Below, piece after piece: positions 16,609-28,021 of a DNA stretch of 58,479 bases. Both the position numbers and the translations under genes were made by a program. Each line of letters starts with the position of its first letter. Position 1 is the stretch's first letter. Origin of the DNA: Comamonadaceae bacterium 2FH (GTDB lineage Bacteria; Pseudomonadota; Gammaproteobacteria; Burkholderiales; Burkholderiaceae_C); the NCBI GenBank assembly GCA_005503335.1, contig SCMQ01000034.1, positions 1 to 58,479 on the forward strand, in the 5' to 3' direction. The notes beneath the pieces are model-generated. The model made no database searches. It had not been told where the DNA came from and worked only from the letters and a program-made list of their open reading frames with translations.

Positions 16609-18207
16609 ATGAAAAAGCGCGCGACGGCCATCGACCCACTGGCCAGCAGCCAGTGCCTGATCGAGCGCCTGCAGCGCAGCCCGCAGGCCTTCCCCCATCC
16701 CGCGTCCGATGTGCAACGCATCGAGACCCATATCTCCTGGGTGCTGCTGGCTGGCGACTACGCCTACAAGCTCAAGAAGCCGCTCAAGCTCGACTTCCTC
16801 GACTACAGCACGCAGGCCCTGCGCCGCGCGGCCTGCGAGGAGGAGCTGCGCATCAACCGCCGCGCCGCGCCCGGACTCTACCTCGGCGTGGTGCCGGTCA
16901 CCGGCCAGGCCCGGGCGCCGCGCATGGGTGGCGATGGGCCGGTGCTGGACTGGGCGGTGCAGATGCGGCGCTTCGACCAGGAAGCGCTGCTGAGCCGGCT
17001 GATCGAGCAGGGCCGCCTGCGGCCGGAGCAGGTCGACCGGCTGGCCAGGCAGCTCGCGCACTTTCATGCCGCGGCGGCCGTGGCGCCGGCCGATGGCGAG
17101 TTCGGCAAGCCCGAGACGGTGCGCAGCGTGGTCCGGCAGGTCGTGGCCCCGCTCGGCGAGCCGGTCCATCAACTGGCGGACCCGGCGCTCGCGGCCACGC
17201 TGGACCAGGTGGCGCGCTGGACCGAGGCCCAGGGCCAGGCCCTGGAGGGGCTGTTCGCGCAGCGCCTGGCGCAGGGCCGGGTGCGCGAATGCCATGGCGA
17301 CCTGCACTTGGGCAACCTGGTGCTGGTCGACGGCGAGCCGCAGCTGTTCGACGCGATCGAGTTCAACCCGCGCTTTCGCTGGATCGACGTGATGGCCGAC
17401 CTGGCCTTCGTGCTGATGGACCTGCAGGCGCGCGGCCGCGCGGATCTGGCCTGGCGCCTGCTCAACGCCTGGCTCGAGCAGACCGGCGACTACGCGGGCC
17501 TGCGCCTGCTGCCCTACTACCTGGTCTACCGCGCCCTGGTGCGCGCACGGGTGGCGGGCTTGCGTCTGGCGCAGCTGACTGGCCAGGCGCGCCAGGCGGC
17601 GGCGCAGGAGCTTGGGGCTTACCTGGGCCTGGCCGCGCAGTTCACGCGCGAACGCGAGCCGCGGCTGTGGCTGACCTGCGGCGTCTCGGGCTCGGGCAAG
17701 AGCAGCCAGAGCCAGGCCCTGGTCGAGTCACGCGGCCTGGTGCGCCTGCGTGCCGACGTGGAGCGCAAGCGCCTGTTCGGCCTGCCGCCCGAGGCCTCTA
17801 GCGCCGGCCTGGCCGGGCCGGGCATCTACACCGCCGAGGCCTCGCGCCGCACCTACGCGCGCCTGGCGCTGCTTGCGCGCGAATTGCTGGCCGCCGGCTG
17901 GCCGGTGCTGGTGGACGCGAGCTTCCTGCACCGCGCGCAGCGTTCCGCGTTCCGGGCCCAGGCCCGCGAGCTCGGAGTGTCCTGCCTGATCCTGGCCTTC
18001 GAGGCGCCCGAGGCGCTGCTGCGCGAGCGCGTGCGCAGCCGCGCCCTGGCGGGTGGCGATGCCTCCGAGGCCGACGAGGCCGTGCTGCAGTCGCAGCTGG
18101 CCCATCGCGAGCCGTTGGACGAGGAAGAGCGCGCGCAGGCCGTGTTCGTGGACACGCGCGAGGCGGTGGACTGGGCGGCCCTGCTGCCGCCGGAGAAGAC
18201 TGGTTGA
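16609..18207 (+). CDS. Bifunctional APH-like kinase / P-loop ATP-binding protein
   Basis: A 532-residue two-domain protein. The N-terminal half is an aminoglycoside-phosphotransferase-like fold with the catalytic loop HGDLHLGNLVLVDG and the metal Asp in LFDAIEFNPRFRWIDVMADLAF. The C-terminal half starts with Walker A LTCGVSGSGKSSQSQAL (about residues 350-366) and resembles zeta-toxin/gluconate-kinase-type P-loop kinases. Such fusions are widespread in proteobacteria, but the substrate is unknown. It ends seven bases before the convergent yqaA-like gene. Confidence 0.82.
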   Translation: MKKRATAIDPLASSQCLIERLQRSPQAFPHPASDVQRIETHISWVLLAGDYAYKLKKPLKLDFLDYSTQALRRAACEEELRINRRAAPGLYLGVVPVTGQARAPRMGGDGPVLDWAVQMRRFDQEALLSRLIEQGRLRPEQVDRLARQLAHFHAAAAVAPADGEFGKPETVRSVVRQVVAPLGEPVHQLADPALAATLDQVARWTEAQGQALEGLFAQRLAQGRVRECHGDLHLGNLVLVDGEPQLFDAIEFNPRFRWIDVMADLAFVLMDLQARGRADLAWRLLNAWLEQTGDYAGLRLLPYYLVYRALVRARVAGLRLAQLTGQARQAAAQELGAYLGLAAQFTREREPRLWLTCGVSGSGKSSQSQALVESRGLVRLRADVERKRLFGLPPEASSAGLAGPGIYTAEASRRTYARLALLARELLAAGWPVLVDASFLHRAQRSAFRAQARELGVSCLILAFEAPEALLRERVRSRALAGGDASEADEAVLQSQLAHREPLDEEERAQAVFVDTREAVDWAALLPPEKTG

Positions 18208-18223
18208 GGCGGCTTCAGCCGCC
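18208..18223. terminator. GC hairpin between convergent genes
   Basis: GGCGGC and GCCGCC form an exact 6-bp stem with loop TTCA right after the kinase stop and across the stop of the opposite gene. There is no T run, so a bidirectional termination role is uncertain. Confidence 0.35.
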
Positions 18224-18703
18224 GTGGCCTATGACGCCGGGAAAGGCCCACAGCAGGCCGGCCGTCATGACCAGGTAGCGCATGAACTTGCCGATGGCCA
18301 TGTAGACCATGCAGGGCCAGAACGGCAGCTTGAGCCAGCCGGCCACGGCGCACAGCGGATCGCCGACCGCGGGCAGCCAGGACAGCAGGCAGGCCTTGGG
18401 GCCCAGCCGCTCCAGCCAGTCCAGCGCCCTCAGGTGGGTGGGCGAATGGCGCACGCGGTCCACCATGCGGTGCGCGCCCAAGCCCATCCACCAGCTCACG
18501 GCCCCGCCCAGGGTGTTGCCGGCGGTGGCGACCAGAACGCCGGGCCAGAACAGCTCAGGGTTGAGCTTGACCAGGCCGAACAGCGCCGGCTCCGAGCCCA
18601 TGGGCAGCAGCGTGGCCGAGACGAAGGCGACCAGGAACAGGGTGCTCAGGCCATACTGGGGCAGGGCCAGGAGAGAGAGCAGGGGCTGCAGCCAAGTGTC
18701 CAT
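18215..18703 (-). CDS. YqaA-family membrane protein (SNARE-associated/DedA-like)
   Basis: A 162-residue inner-membrane protein of the YqaA branch of the SNARE-associated family. Hydrophobic segments include LSTLFLVAFVSATLLPMGSEP and GVLVATAGNTLGGAVSWWMG, and the family motif with GNTLG and a final transmembrane helix are present. The start at MDTWLQPLLS matches the family; longer upstream frames would overlap the dusB promoter region. Role is probably lipid or transport related but not shown. Confidence 0.82.
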   Translation of the reverse strand: MDTWLQPLLSLLALPQYGLSTLFLVAFVSATLLPMGSEPALFGLVKLNPELFWPGVLVATAGNTLGGAVSWWMGLGAHRMVDRVRHSPTHLRALDWLERLGPKACLLSWLPAVGDPLCAVAGWLKLPFWPCMVYMAIGKFMRYLVMTAGLLWAFPGVIGHGG

Positions 18704-18840
18704 GGATGCAACAAGTGTAGCGGCAGGCCCCGTCAGCCAGGGCTTGCGACGCTTTTCTTGCACCAGGCTTGCAAGCCCCCTCCGGTTTTCCCCTTGTGCC
18801 GCCAGGGCAACGTCTTTCATTTGCTGAAATTTTGAGCAGG

Positions 18841-18846
18841 TACAAT
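18841..18846 (+). promoter_or_regulatory. Candidate -10 (TACAAT) of dusB-fis
   Basis: TACAAT lies 57 bases before the dusB ATG in an AT-richer stretch; upstream TTGCTG is too close to be a standard -35. Confidence 0.4.
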
Positions 18847-18902
18847 CGCAACCCTTCTGTCCCGGCGTCGCGCCAAACCAAGCCACCCCGTTCCCCAGCT
18901 TC

Positions 18903-19946
18903 ATGCAGATCGGCCCCTATTCACTGCCGAACGCCTTGTTCGTCGCGCCCATGGCCGGCGTGACCGACCGGCCGTTTCGCCAGCTGTGCCGCCAGTTCGG
19001 CGCGGGCTACGCGGTGAGCGAGATGGTGACCTCGCGGCGCGATCTGTGGAACAGCCTCAAGACCTCGCGCCGTGCCAACCACGAGGGCGAGCCGGGGCCG
19101 ATCGCGGTGCAGATCGCCGGCACCGACGCGCCCATGATGGCCGAGGCCGCGGCCTACAACATGGACCGCGGCGCGCAGATCATCGACATCAACATGGGCT
19201 GCCCGGCCAAGAAGGTCTGCAACAAATGGGCCGGCTCGGCGCTGATGCAGGACGAGGCGCTGGCGCTGTCCATCGTCGAGGCCGTGGTGGCGGCCTGCGC
19301 GCCGCGCGGCGTGCCGGTCACCTTGAAGATGCGCACCGGCTGGTGCCAGGCACAGCGCAATGCCGTGGCGCTGGCGCGTGCGGCCGAGAGCGCCGGCGTG
19401 CAGATGATCACGGTGCACGGCCGCACGCGCGAGCAGGGCTATCGTGGCCAGGCCGAGTACGAGACCATCGCCGCGGTCAAGGCCGCGGTGCGCGTGCCGG
19501 TGGTGGCCAATGGCGACATAGACTCGCCGCACAAGGCGCGCGAGGTGCTGGCGGCGACCGGGGCCGACGCGCTGATGGTTGGCCGCGCGGCCCAGGGCCG
19601 GCCCTGGATCTTCCGCGAGATCGGCCATTTCCTGGCCACCGGCGAGCTGCTGGCACCGCCGCTGGTGGCCGAGCTGCGCCGCGCCCTGCTCGATCACCTG
19701 CAGGACCATTACCGCCTGTACGGCGAGTTCACCGGCGTGCGCTCGGCGCGCAAGCACATTGGCTGGTACCTGCGCGAGCTGCCCGGCGGCGAGGCCTTCC
19801 GCACGCGCATGAATGCGCTGGACGAAGCCGGCCAGCAGCTGCAGGCGGTGGCCGACTACCTGGACGGCCTGGCGCAGCTGATGGACCGCCTGCCCGCGAG
19901 CCCCTGCACGAACACAGAACAAGAACCTATGGATGCGACCGTATGA
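18903..19946 (+). CDS. dusB: tRNA-dihydrouridine synthase B
   Basis: A 347-residue FMN-dependent enzyme that reduces uridine 17 (D-loop) of tRNA. FMN and catalytic signatures are seen: FVAPMAGVTDRPFR, the active Cys motif NMGCPAKKVCNKWAGSALM, MITVHGRTREQGY, and ANGDIDSP. The stop codon overlaps the fis start, the classic dusB-fis operon of proteobacteria. Confidence 0.95.
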   Translation: MQIGPYSLPNALFVAPMAGVTDRPFRQLCRQFGAGYAVSEMVTSRRDLWNSLKTSRRANHEGEPGPIAVQIAGTDAPMMAEAAAYNMDRGAQIIDINMGCPAKKVCNKWAGSALMQDEALALSIVEAVVAACAPRGVPVTLKMRTGWCQAQRNAVALARAAESAGVQMITVHGRTREQGYRGQAEYETIAAVKAAVRVPVVANGDIDSPHKAREVLAATGADALMVGRAAQGRPWIFREIGHFLATGELLAPPLVAELRRALLDHLQDHYRLYGEFTGVRSARKHIGWYLRELPGGEAFRTRMNALDEAGQQLQAVADYLDGLAQLMDRLPASPCTNTEQEPMDATV

Positions 19947-20179
19947 GCAAGAAGCACATTGAAGAATGCGTGCGCCACAGCCTGGAGGGCTATTTCAAGG
20001 ACCTGCGGGGAACCGAGCCCGACGGCATGTACGAGATGCTGGTCAAGGTGGTCGAGAAGCCGCTGCTTGAAGTGGTCATGTCTCAGGCCGACCACAACCA
20101 GTCCAAGGCCGCCGAATGGCTGGGCCTGAACCGCAACACCCTGCGCAAGAAACTCCTGGAACACAAACTCCTCAAGTGA
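19943..20179 (+). CDS. fis: Fis nucleoid-associated regulator
   Basis: A 78-residue protein with the C-terminal helix-turn-helix of Fis ([20 protein letters not shown]). Betaproteobacterial Fis is shorter than the 98-residue E. coli protein because the N-terminal arm is reduced. It begins inside the dusB stop codon (ATGA) and is followed 22 bp later by purH. Confidence 0.95.
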   Translation: MSKKHIEECVRHSLEGYFKDLRGTEPDGMYEMLVKVVEKPLLEVVMSQADHNQSKAAEWLGLNRNTLRKKLLEHKLLK

Positions 20180-20201
20180 CCGTCAGAGGTCACCTCTTTT
20201 C

Positions 20202-21878
<1,677 letters not shown>

Positions 21879-21893
21879 GCGCCCGCGCGCGCC

Positions 21894-24500
21894 TCAGGCC
21901 GGGTTCGGGCTGCCGGCCATGCGCCGCAGATAGGCCTCGAAGGCCTGGGGCGGCAGCGGCGGACTGATGTGGTAGCCCTGGGCCTCGTCGCAGCCCTGGC
22001 GGCGCAGGAAGTCGAGCTGCTCGGCGCTTTCCACGCCCTCGGCCACGGTGCGCAGGCCCAGGCCGCGCGCCAGGTTGACGATGGCGCAGACGACGGCCCT
22101 TGCGTCCGGGTTGTCGCCGACGCCACGCACGAAGGACGGGGCGATCTTCAGACTGTCCAGCCGCAGCCGCTTGAGCTCGCCCACCGACGAATAACCGGTG
22201 CCGAAGTCGTCGATCGCGACGCGGATGCCGTGCTCGGCCAGCCGCTCCATGCGTTTGATCGCCGCCTGCGCGTCGGCCAGCAGGGCCGACTCGGTGATCT
22301 CGAGCGTCAGGCAGGCCGCCGGCAGACCGGACTTGGCGAGCAGGCGCGCCGCGAGTTCGGGCAGCTCCGGGTGGGCGAACTGAGCCGCCGACAGGTTGAC
22401 CGAGACCTGCGCCGGGCACAGGCCCAGGCCGATCCAGTGCTGTGCCTGCGCGATCGCCTGGCGCAGCACCGATTCGGCGAGCTCGAGCATCAGGCCGCTG
22501 GCTTCGGCGACCGCGACGAGCTCGAGCGGCCCGATCGCACCGAGCTCGGGGTGGTCCCAGCGCAGCAGGGCCTCGGCTCCGCACACGTGCTGGTCGACCA
22601 GCGACAGCTGCGGCAGATAGTGCAGCGCGAGCTGCCGGCCTTGCAGGGCCGGGCGCAAGGCGTTCGCCAGCCGCAGCGTGCGCGCCGAGCGTGCCTGAAG
22701 CTCGAGCGTGAAGAAGCGCAGTCCATTGCGCCCGGCATGCTTGACCTGGTACATCGCCGCATCGGCATGGCGGGACAGGGTGTCCATGTCGGTGCCGTCC
22801 TGCGGGTACATGGCGATGCCGATCGATGCGGACTCGCTGATTTCGTGCGGCCCGATCGCGTAGGGCCGGGCGACGGCCTCTAGCAGCTTGCTCGCGGTGC
22901 GCGCGGCGCCGTCGGCATCGGTGTTCGGCAGCACCATGACGAACTCGTCGCCGCCGACGCGCACCGCCGAATCCTCGGCGCGCAGCTGTCCTTGCAGGCG
23001 GTGGCCGACTTCGCGCAGCAGCTGGTCGCCGACCTCGTGGCCGAAACTGTTGTTGATGTTCCTGAAATCGTCGAGGTCGAGGAACATCACGGCCAGCGGT
23101 TCGCCATGGCGCTGTGCGCGGCTGAGCGCCTGGCGAAAGCGGTCCTGGTACAGCGTGCGGTTGGGCAGGCCGGTCAGCGGGTCGAAATGGGCGAGCTGGC
23201 GAATGCGCTGCTCGGCCTGGTGGCGGTCGGTCACGTCGCGCGAGAGCACGATGAAGCGCGGCGCATGGCCGGCCTCGACGGGCTTCTTCGTGACCGAGAG
23301 CTCGAACCAGGCCGGCCCCGGCGCGAGAGGCAACTCGACCTGCCGGCCGGCCGAATGGCCGGTCTCGTTGGCCTCGCGCAGCGCCTCGAGGCAGGTGTTG
23401 GCCGCCTCCTCGGGCAGCACCTCGCGCATGGTGCGGCCCAGCAGGGTCTCGGCGGGCGCGGCCAGATGCTCGGGGCGCGTCGCGCGCACGTCGAGGTAGC
23501 GCCCCTCGAGGTCGACCTCGAACAGCAGGTCGGGCACGGCGTTCAGCGTGGCCTCCAGCTGGCGGTTCACCGCCTGGAGCTCGCGCGTCTTGGTGCGGAC
23601 CTGGCGCCGCAGCAACAGCACGCCGCCGGCCAGCAACAGGCCCAGCACGGCCAGGGCCGCCAGGGCGTTGCGCAGCCCGGCCGGCACCAGGGCCTGCGGC
23701 GCCTGCGTGCCCCAGCGCTTGAGCGTGGCGTAGTAGGGCGAGCCGGCATCCTGTTGCCAGGCCGAGAGATGGGCGTCGATGCGCGCCAGCAGGTCCGGGT
23801 TGCTCCCCGGCGCGGTGACGTAGAACAGGCGCGAGGGCTGGAACACGATGGCGGTCTCGACCAGCTGGTGGGCCGCCGCCCGGAAGGCGCCGAAATGGTA
23901 GTTTGCGACGGCCGCGTCCGCCTGGCCCGAGGCGGCGAGCTGGAACGCGGCATCCAGCGAAGCCACGGGCACGACCTCGAAGGAAATGTCGAAGCCCAGC
24001 AGCATGGCCCGCAGGCTCTGCTCTTGCACGCTGCCGGCCAGCAGGGCGATGCGCTTGCCCCGCAGGTCGAGGATGGAGTCGATCGGCACGCCCGCGCGGT
24101 GGTAGATCTGCGACCAGCTGTGCAGCGCGGGGGTGCGGTGGAAGTCGTAGCGCCGGCTGCGCTCCTCGGTGTAGGCCAGGTCCGGCATCAGGTCGATGCG
24201 GCCCTGGCTCAGCTGCTCCAGGCAGGCCTGCCATTCGCAGCGCACGAAGACCAGCTCCCAGGACTCGCGCGTGGCCATCTCGCGCAGCAGGTCGACCAGG
24301 ATGCCGGCCGGCCGCTGGCGCTCGTCGCTGAAGATCTTGGGCGGGTTCTGATAGACGCCGACACGCACCTCGCGCGCCGCGCCCGTGCCGGCCAGACTGG
24401 CCAGCAGGCAGAACGCGGCCAGGCCTGGCCAGCGCGGCCGCCGCCCAGGCCGCGTCGACCGATCGCGCCGCCGAACCCCGTATGCGTCGTTCAGACTCAT
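21894..24500 (-). CDS. Periplasmic-sensing GGDEF-EAL protein
   Basis: An 868-residue inner-membrane cyclic-di-GMP enzyme. A signal segment (about 25-42) leads into a periplasmic SBP_bac_3-type ligand domain (RVGVYQNPPKIFSDERQRPAGILVD). A transmembrane helix (about 277-298) and a PAS domain come next. The GGDEF domain has VGGDEF near 517 and an RAED I-site five residues before it. The EAL domain has AEALLRW, VNLSAAQF, LEITES, DDFGTGYSS and VAEGVES. The usual KID is KIA, but the catalytic Lys remains. Both activities look possible. The start at MSLNDAY follows a G-rich site; MSAVSRDF (24569) is an alternative. Confidence 0.88.
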   Translation of the reverse strand: MSLNDAYGVRRRDRSTRPGRRPRWPGLAAFCLLASLAGTGAAREVRVGVYQNPPKIFSDERQRPAGILVDLLREMATRESWELVFVRCEWQACLEQLSQGRIDLMPDLAYTEERSRRYDFHRTPALHSWSQIYHRAGVPIDSILDLRGKRIALLAGSVQEQSLRAMLLGFDISFEVVPVASLDAAFQLAASGQADAAVANYHFGAFRAAAHQLVETAIVFQPSRLFYVTAPGSNPDLLARIDAHLSAWQQDAGSPYYATLKRWGTQAPQALVPAGLRNALAALAVLGLLLAGGVLLLRRQVRTKTRELQAVNRQLEATLNAVPDLLFEVDLEGRYLDVRATRPEHLAAPAETLLGRTMREVLPEEAANTCLEALREANETGHSAGRQVELPLAPGPAWFELSVTKKPVEAGHAPRFIVLSRDVTDRHQAEQRIRQLAHFDPLTGLPNRTLYQDRFRQALSRAQRHGEPLAVMFLDLDDFRNINNSFGHEVGDQLLREVGHRLQGQLRAEDSAVRVGGDEFVMVLPNTDADGAARTASKLLEAVARPYAIGPHEISESASIGIAMYPQDGTDMDTLSRHADAAMYQVKHAGRNGLRFFTLELQARSARTLRLANALRPALQGRQLALHYLPQLSLVDQHVCGAEALLRWDHPELGAIGPLELVAVAEASGLMLELAESVLRQAIAQAQHWIGLGLCPAQVSVNLSAAQFAHPELPELAARLLAKSGLPAACLTLEITESALLADAQAAIKRMERLAEHGIRVAIDDFGTGYSSVGELKRLRLDSLKIAPSFVRGVGDNPDARAVVCAIVNLARGLGLRTVAEGVESAEQLDFLRRQGCDEAQGYHISPPLPPQAFEAYLRRMAGSPNPA

Positions 24501-24602
24501 CCCCGCCCCCGTCTGCGCCCAGCCTGGATCGGACGCCGGTGTCCCGAAATCCCTGCTGACGGCGGACATGCTGCCACGGCCGCAGGGGCCCCTTGGCAGC
24601 GT

Positions 24603-25913
24603 TCAGCCCCTCAGCGTCTGGAACACCTCGCGCGCCGCCGCCACCGTGGCTGCGATGTCCTCCTCGCTGTGCGCCGCGCTGACGAAGCCGGCCTCGTAGA
24701 GCGCTGGCGCGATGTAGACGCCGCGTGCCAGCAGGCCGTGGAACAGGGTGTTGAACCTCGCGCCCTCGGTCTTCATCACCTGGGCGTAGTTCTGCGGCAG
24801 CTCGGGCAGCAGGAAGAAGCCGAACATGCCGCCCTCGCAGTCGCCGCTGAAGGCCACGCCCTCGGCCGCGGCGGCGGCGGCCAGGCCGTCGACCAGCGAA
24901 CGGGTCTTGCGCGACAAGGCCTCGAAGAAGCCGGGCCGGCCGATCTCGCGCAGCGTCGCCAGGCCGCAGGCCGTAGCCACCGGGTTGCCCGACAGGGTGC
25001 CGGCCTGGTAGACGGGCCCCAGCGGCGCGAGCTGCTCCATCACGGCGCGCCGGCCGCCGAAGGCCGCCAGCGGCATGCCGCCGCCTATCACCTTGCCCAG
25101 CACCGTGAGGTCGGGCGCGAAGCCGGGCAGGTCCCGGGCGTAGACGCTTTGCGCGCTGCCCAGCGCGACGCGGCAGCCGGTCATGACCTCGTCGAACACC
25201 AGCAGCGCGCCGTGCTGCGTGCACAGCTCGCGGCAGCGCTGCATGAAGGGCAGGCTGGCGCGCACGAAGTTCATGTTGCCGGCGATCGGCTCGATCATCA
25301 GGCCCGCGATGTCGGCGCCGTGCAGCGCGAAGGCTTGCTCGAGCTGGGCGATGTTGTTGTATTCGAGCACCAGGGTGTGCTGCACCACCTCGGCCGGCAC
25401 GCCGGCGCTGGTCGGGTTGCCGAAGGTCGCCAGGCCCGAGCCGGCCTTAACCAGCAGGGCGTCGGCGTGGCCGTGGTAGCAGCCCTCGAACTTGACGATC
25501 TTGTTGCGCCCGGTGGCGCCGCGCGCCAGGCGTATCGCGCTCATGCCGGCCTCGGTGCCCGAGCTGACCAGGCGCACCATGTCCATGGACGGCACCAGCG
25601 CGAGGATGGCCTCGGCCAGCTCGATCTCGCGCTCGGTCGGCGCGCCGAAGGAGAAACCGTCGACCGCCGCTTTCTGCACCGCCTCGAGCACGGCCGGATG
25701 GCCGTGGCCCAGGATCATCGGGCCCCAGGAGCCGATGTAGTCGATGAAGCGCTGGTCGTTGGCGTCCCAGAAGTAGGCGCCCTGGGCGCGTCGCACGAAG
25801 CGCGGGGTGCCGCCGACGGCGCGGAAGGCGCGCACGGGGGAGTTCACGCCGCCGGGGATCACGCGGCGTGCGCGCTCGAACAGGGCTTCGTTCAGGTCAG
25901 TGTTTGGTTTCAT
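24603..25913 (-). CDS. hemL: Glutamate-1-semialdehyde 2,1-aminomutase
   Basis: A 436-residue PLP enzyme that makes 5-aminolevulinate for heme (EC 5.4.3.8). Family motifs are [16 protein letters not shown], the PLP Lys region [19 protein letters not shown] and GTLSGNPVA. Length is normal. It overlaps the 3' end of thiD by 17 bp on the same strand, so the two are co-transcribed. Confidence 0.97.
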   Translation of the reverse strand: MKPNTDLNEALFERARRVIPGGVNSPVRAFRAVGGTPRFVRRAQGAYFWDANDQRFIDYIGSWGPMILGHGHPAVLEAVQKAAVDGFSFGAPTEREIELAEAILALVPSMDMVRLVSSGTEAGMSAIRLARGATGRNKIVKFEGCYHGHADALLVKAGSGLATFGNPTSAGVPAEVVQHTLVLEYNNIAQLEQAFALHGADIAGLMIEPIAGNMNFVRASLPFMQRCRELCTQHGALLVFDEVMTGCRVALGSAQSVYARDLPGFAPDLTVLGKVIGGGMPLAAFGGRRAVMEQLAPLGPVYQAGTLSGNPVATACGLATLREIGRPGFFEALSRKTRSLVDGLAAAAAAEGVAFSGDCEGGMFGFFLLPELPQNYAQVMKTEGARFNTLFHGLLARGVYIAPALYEAGFVSAAHSEEDIAATVAAAREVFQTLRG

Positions 25914-26832
25914 TGAAAGGCGGGGGAAACAGGTCGGGCACCGGCGGCTCGTCGGGGGCGTCCTCGTCGGCCTCGGGCAGGGCCCAGAACAGGCGGTCCG
26001 GCAAGGCGTGGCCCATGCCGGGGCGAAAGCCCGCGTCCAGGCAGCGGTCCATGTAGTGCAGGGCTTCGCCGCTGGCCGCCGTCAGGTCGTTGCCGGTGGC
26101 GATCAGGGCGGCGAGGGCGGCCGACAAGGTGTCGCCGGCGCCGGTGAAGGTGGCCTCGATGCGCTCGAACTTCTCGCTGCCCAGCACCGTCTGCGGCGTG
26201 GCCAGCACGTTGTCCACATGCTGGTCGGGCAGCGGGATGCCGGTCACCAGGGTGTAGGGCACGCCCATCTCGGCCGCGGCCTTGGCCAGGTCGCGCGGGC
26301 CGGGGCTTTTCTCGCCGGACCAGTCCGGCAGCAGCCAGCGCCACAGGGTACTGTGGTTTCCGACCAACACCGTGGCCTGCGGCAGCAGCAGTTCGCGGAA
26401 CGCGTCGAGATACAGGTCGATCTGGTCCTCGGTCCACCAGGACAGGTCGGGCATGTAGGCGATCAGGGGCAGGTCGGCGTAGTCGCTGGCCAGCTCGGCG
26501 ATGGTGCCCAGGCTCTCCGGGCTGCCGACGAAGCCGACCTTGATCACCTGCACCGGCACGTCCTCGAGGATGGCGCGCGCCTGCTCGGACACGCTGTCTT
26601 CCTCGAACACGACGAAATCGAAGATCTCCGCGGTGTCGCGCACGTAGGCGCCCGTGACCACGGGCAGGGCGTGGGCGCCCACCGAGGCGATGGCCAGGGT
26701 GTCGGCCGCCAGGCCGCCGGCGCCGCTAGGGTCGGACGCGTTGAACACCAGCACGCAGGGCGGGTTGGCCTCGCCGGGGTCGGCATCCCCGGCTACGTCG
26801 GCATCCTGTGTGGCAAGCTTGGGGTTTGTCAT
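25897..26832 (-). CDS. thiD: Hydroxymethylpyrimidine(-phosphate) kinase
   Basis: A 311-residue ribokinase-fold kinase that phosphorylates HMP and HMP-P in thiamine synthesis. The N-terminal [16 protein letters not shown] and C-terminal anion-hole motif [14 protein letters not shown] are intact. The first 25 residues are an acidic extension, and the protein is longer and more divergent than E. coli ThiD (266 residues), as is usual in Comamonadaceae beside hemL. Some doubt remains whether it handles both substrates. Confidence 0.85.
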   Translation of the reverse strand: MTNPKLATQDADVAGDADPGEANPPCVLVFNASDPSGAGGLAADTLAIASVGAHALPVVTGAYVRDTAEIFDFVVFEEDSVSEQARAILEDVPVQVIKVGFVGSPESLGTIAELASDYADLPLIAYMPDLSWWTEDQIDLYLDAFRELLLPQATVLVGNHSTLWRWLLPDWSGEKSPGPRDLAKAAAEMGVPYTLVTGIPLPDQHVDNVLATPQTVLGSEKFERIEATFTGAGDTLSAALAALIATGNDLTAASGEALHYMDRCLDAGFRPGMGHALPDRLFWALPEADEDAPDEPPVPDLFPPPFNETKH

Positions 26833-26909
26833 AGGCCAGTCAGAGACATCGGTTGGGGCATGATGACGGCCTCAGGTCCTGCGCCTTGGCTACCTCGTGC
26901 GCTTGCCCG

Positions 26910-26938
26910 TTCAGCGCGTGACACACCCTGGATACAAT
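26910..26938 (+). promoter_or_regulatory. Candidate promoter of rubredoxin / pil-chp
   Basis: TTCAGC (26910-26915), 17 bases, TACAAT (26933-26938). The -10 is good, the -35 weak. The start codon follows about 31 bases later. Confidence 0.4.
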
Positions 26939-26969
26939 CGCTGCATTCTATGCGAAGGTCTTTTTAGCT

Positions 26970-27152
26970 GTGACTGCTGTGACTGAAACGAAAACCTGGA
27001 TGTGCCTGATCTGCGGCTGGATTTACGATGAGGCCGAAGGCGCACCAGACCATGGCATCGAACCCGGAACGCCCTGGGTCCAGGTGCCGATGAACTGGAC
27101 CTGCCCCGAGTGCGGCGCGCGCAAGGAAGATTTCGAGATGGTCCAAATCTGA
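26970..27152 (+). CDS. Rubredoxin
   Basis: A 60-residue iron protein. The two metal knuckles are CLICGWIYD and CPECGARK, giving a Cys4 iron site for one-electron transfer. It starts at GTG 26970 (or GTG 26979) with GAAGG upstream. In Comamonadaceae it regularly sits between thiD and the pil-chp genes; a mechanistic link is not known. Confidence 0.93.
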   Translation: MTAVTETKTWMCLICGWIYDEAEGAPDHGIEPGTPWVQVPMNWTCPECGARKEDFEMVQI

Positions 27153-27238
27153 CGCCAGAGCAGATGGCCCGAACAGAATAAGCAAACAGAACGCCGGCCG
27201 GGCCTGGCCCGCTGGCGTAGAACAGGGAGTGGCGGCAA

Positions 27239-27646
27239 GTGGATGCTACGGGATCGGATTTGAGGGTGCTGGTCGTCGACGACAGCAACACCATCCGGCG
27301 CAGCGCCGAGATCTTCCTCAAGCAGGGGGGGTACCAGGTGTTCCTGGCCGAGGACGGCTTCGACGCCCTGGCCAAGGTCAACGACTGCAAGCCGCATCTG
27401 ATCTTCTGCGACATCCTGATGCCGCGTCTGGACGGTTACCAGACCTGCGCCATCATCAAGCGCAACGCCTCCTTCGCCGCGGTGCCCGTGATCATGCTGT
27501 CCTCCAAGGACGGTGTTTTCGACAAGGCGCGCGGCCGCATGGTCGGCTCCGAGCACTACCTGACCAAGCCGTTTACCAAGGACCAGCTGCTGCAGGCCGT
27601 GCGGCAGTTCGGTGCCAAGCATGATGCCCAGGAAGGAGGGGTCTGA
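27239..27646 (+). CDS. pilG: Twitching-motility response regulator PilG
   Basis: A 135-residue single-domain receiver. The acidic pocket is VVDDS, the phosphoacceptor is in FCDILMPRLDG, and the conserved Lys is in YLTKPFTK. It starts at GTG 27239. In the Pil-Chp system PilG is phosphorylated by ChpA and promotes pilus extension and cAMP production. Its stop overlaps the next ATG by one base. Confidence 0.88.
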   Translation: MDATGSDLRVLVVDDSNTIRRSAEIFLKQGGYQVFLAEDGFDALAKVNDCKPHLIFCDILMPRLDGYQTCAIIKRNASFAAVPVIMLSSKDGVFDKARGRMVGSEHYLTKPFTKDQLLQAVRQFGAKHDAQEGGV

Positions 27647-28011
27647 TGCCGATCCACAAGGTGTTGGTCGTGGATGATTCCAAGACCGAGTTGATGTTCC
27701 TGTCCGGCGCGCTGCAAAAGCACGGACTGTCGGTCAGGACGGCGGAGAACGCCGAGGACGCGATGCGCCGCATCGTCGACGAGAAGCCGGACCTGATCCT
27801 GATGGACGTGGTGATGCCGGGGCAGAACGGCTTTCAGCTCACGCGCACGCTCTCGCGCGACCCGCAGTACGCCGACGTGCCCATCATCATGTGCACCAGC
27901 AAGAACCAGGAGACCGACCGCGTCTGGGCCATGCGCCAGGGCGCGCGGGACTACATCACCAAGCCGGTCGACGTGGCCGAGCTGATGGCCAAGATCAAAG
28001 CCCTGGGATAG
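27646..28011 (+). CDS. pilH: Twitching-motility response regulator PilH
   Basis: A 121-residue receiver protein with VVDDSKTEL, phospho-Asp in LMDVVMPGQNG and Lys in YITKPVD. PilH is the second Chp output and opposes or drains PilG signalling in Pseudomonas. It is coupled to pilG (TGATG) and 10 bp from the CheW gene. Confidence 0.88.
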   Translation: MPIHKVLVVDDSKTELMFLSGALQKHGLSVRTAENAEDAMRRIVDEKPDLILMDVVMPGQNGFQLTRTLSRDPQYADVPIIMCTSKNQETDRVWAMRQGARDYITKPVDVAELMAKIKALG

Positions 28012-28021
28012 GCCTCAGGCC

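Noticed and set aside
25897-25913. Possible frameshift joining thiD and hemL
   Set aside because: Both frames are complete with normal termini; the 17-bp overlap is ordinary translational coupling.
26832-26969. Thiamine (TPP) riboswitch before thiD
   Set aside because: No CTGAGA / ACCTGATCTGG-type conserved elements are present in the thiD leader.
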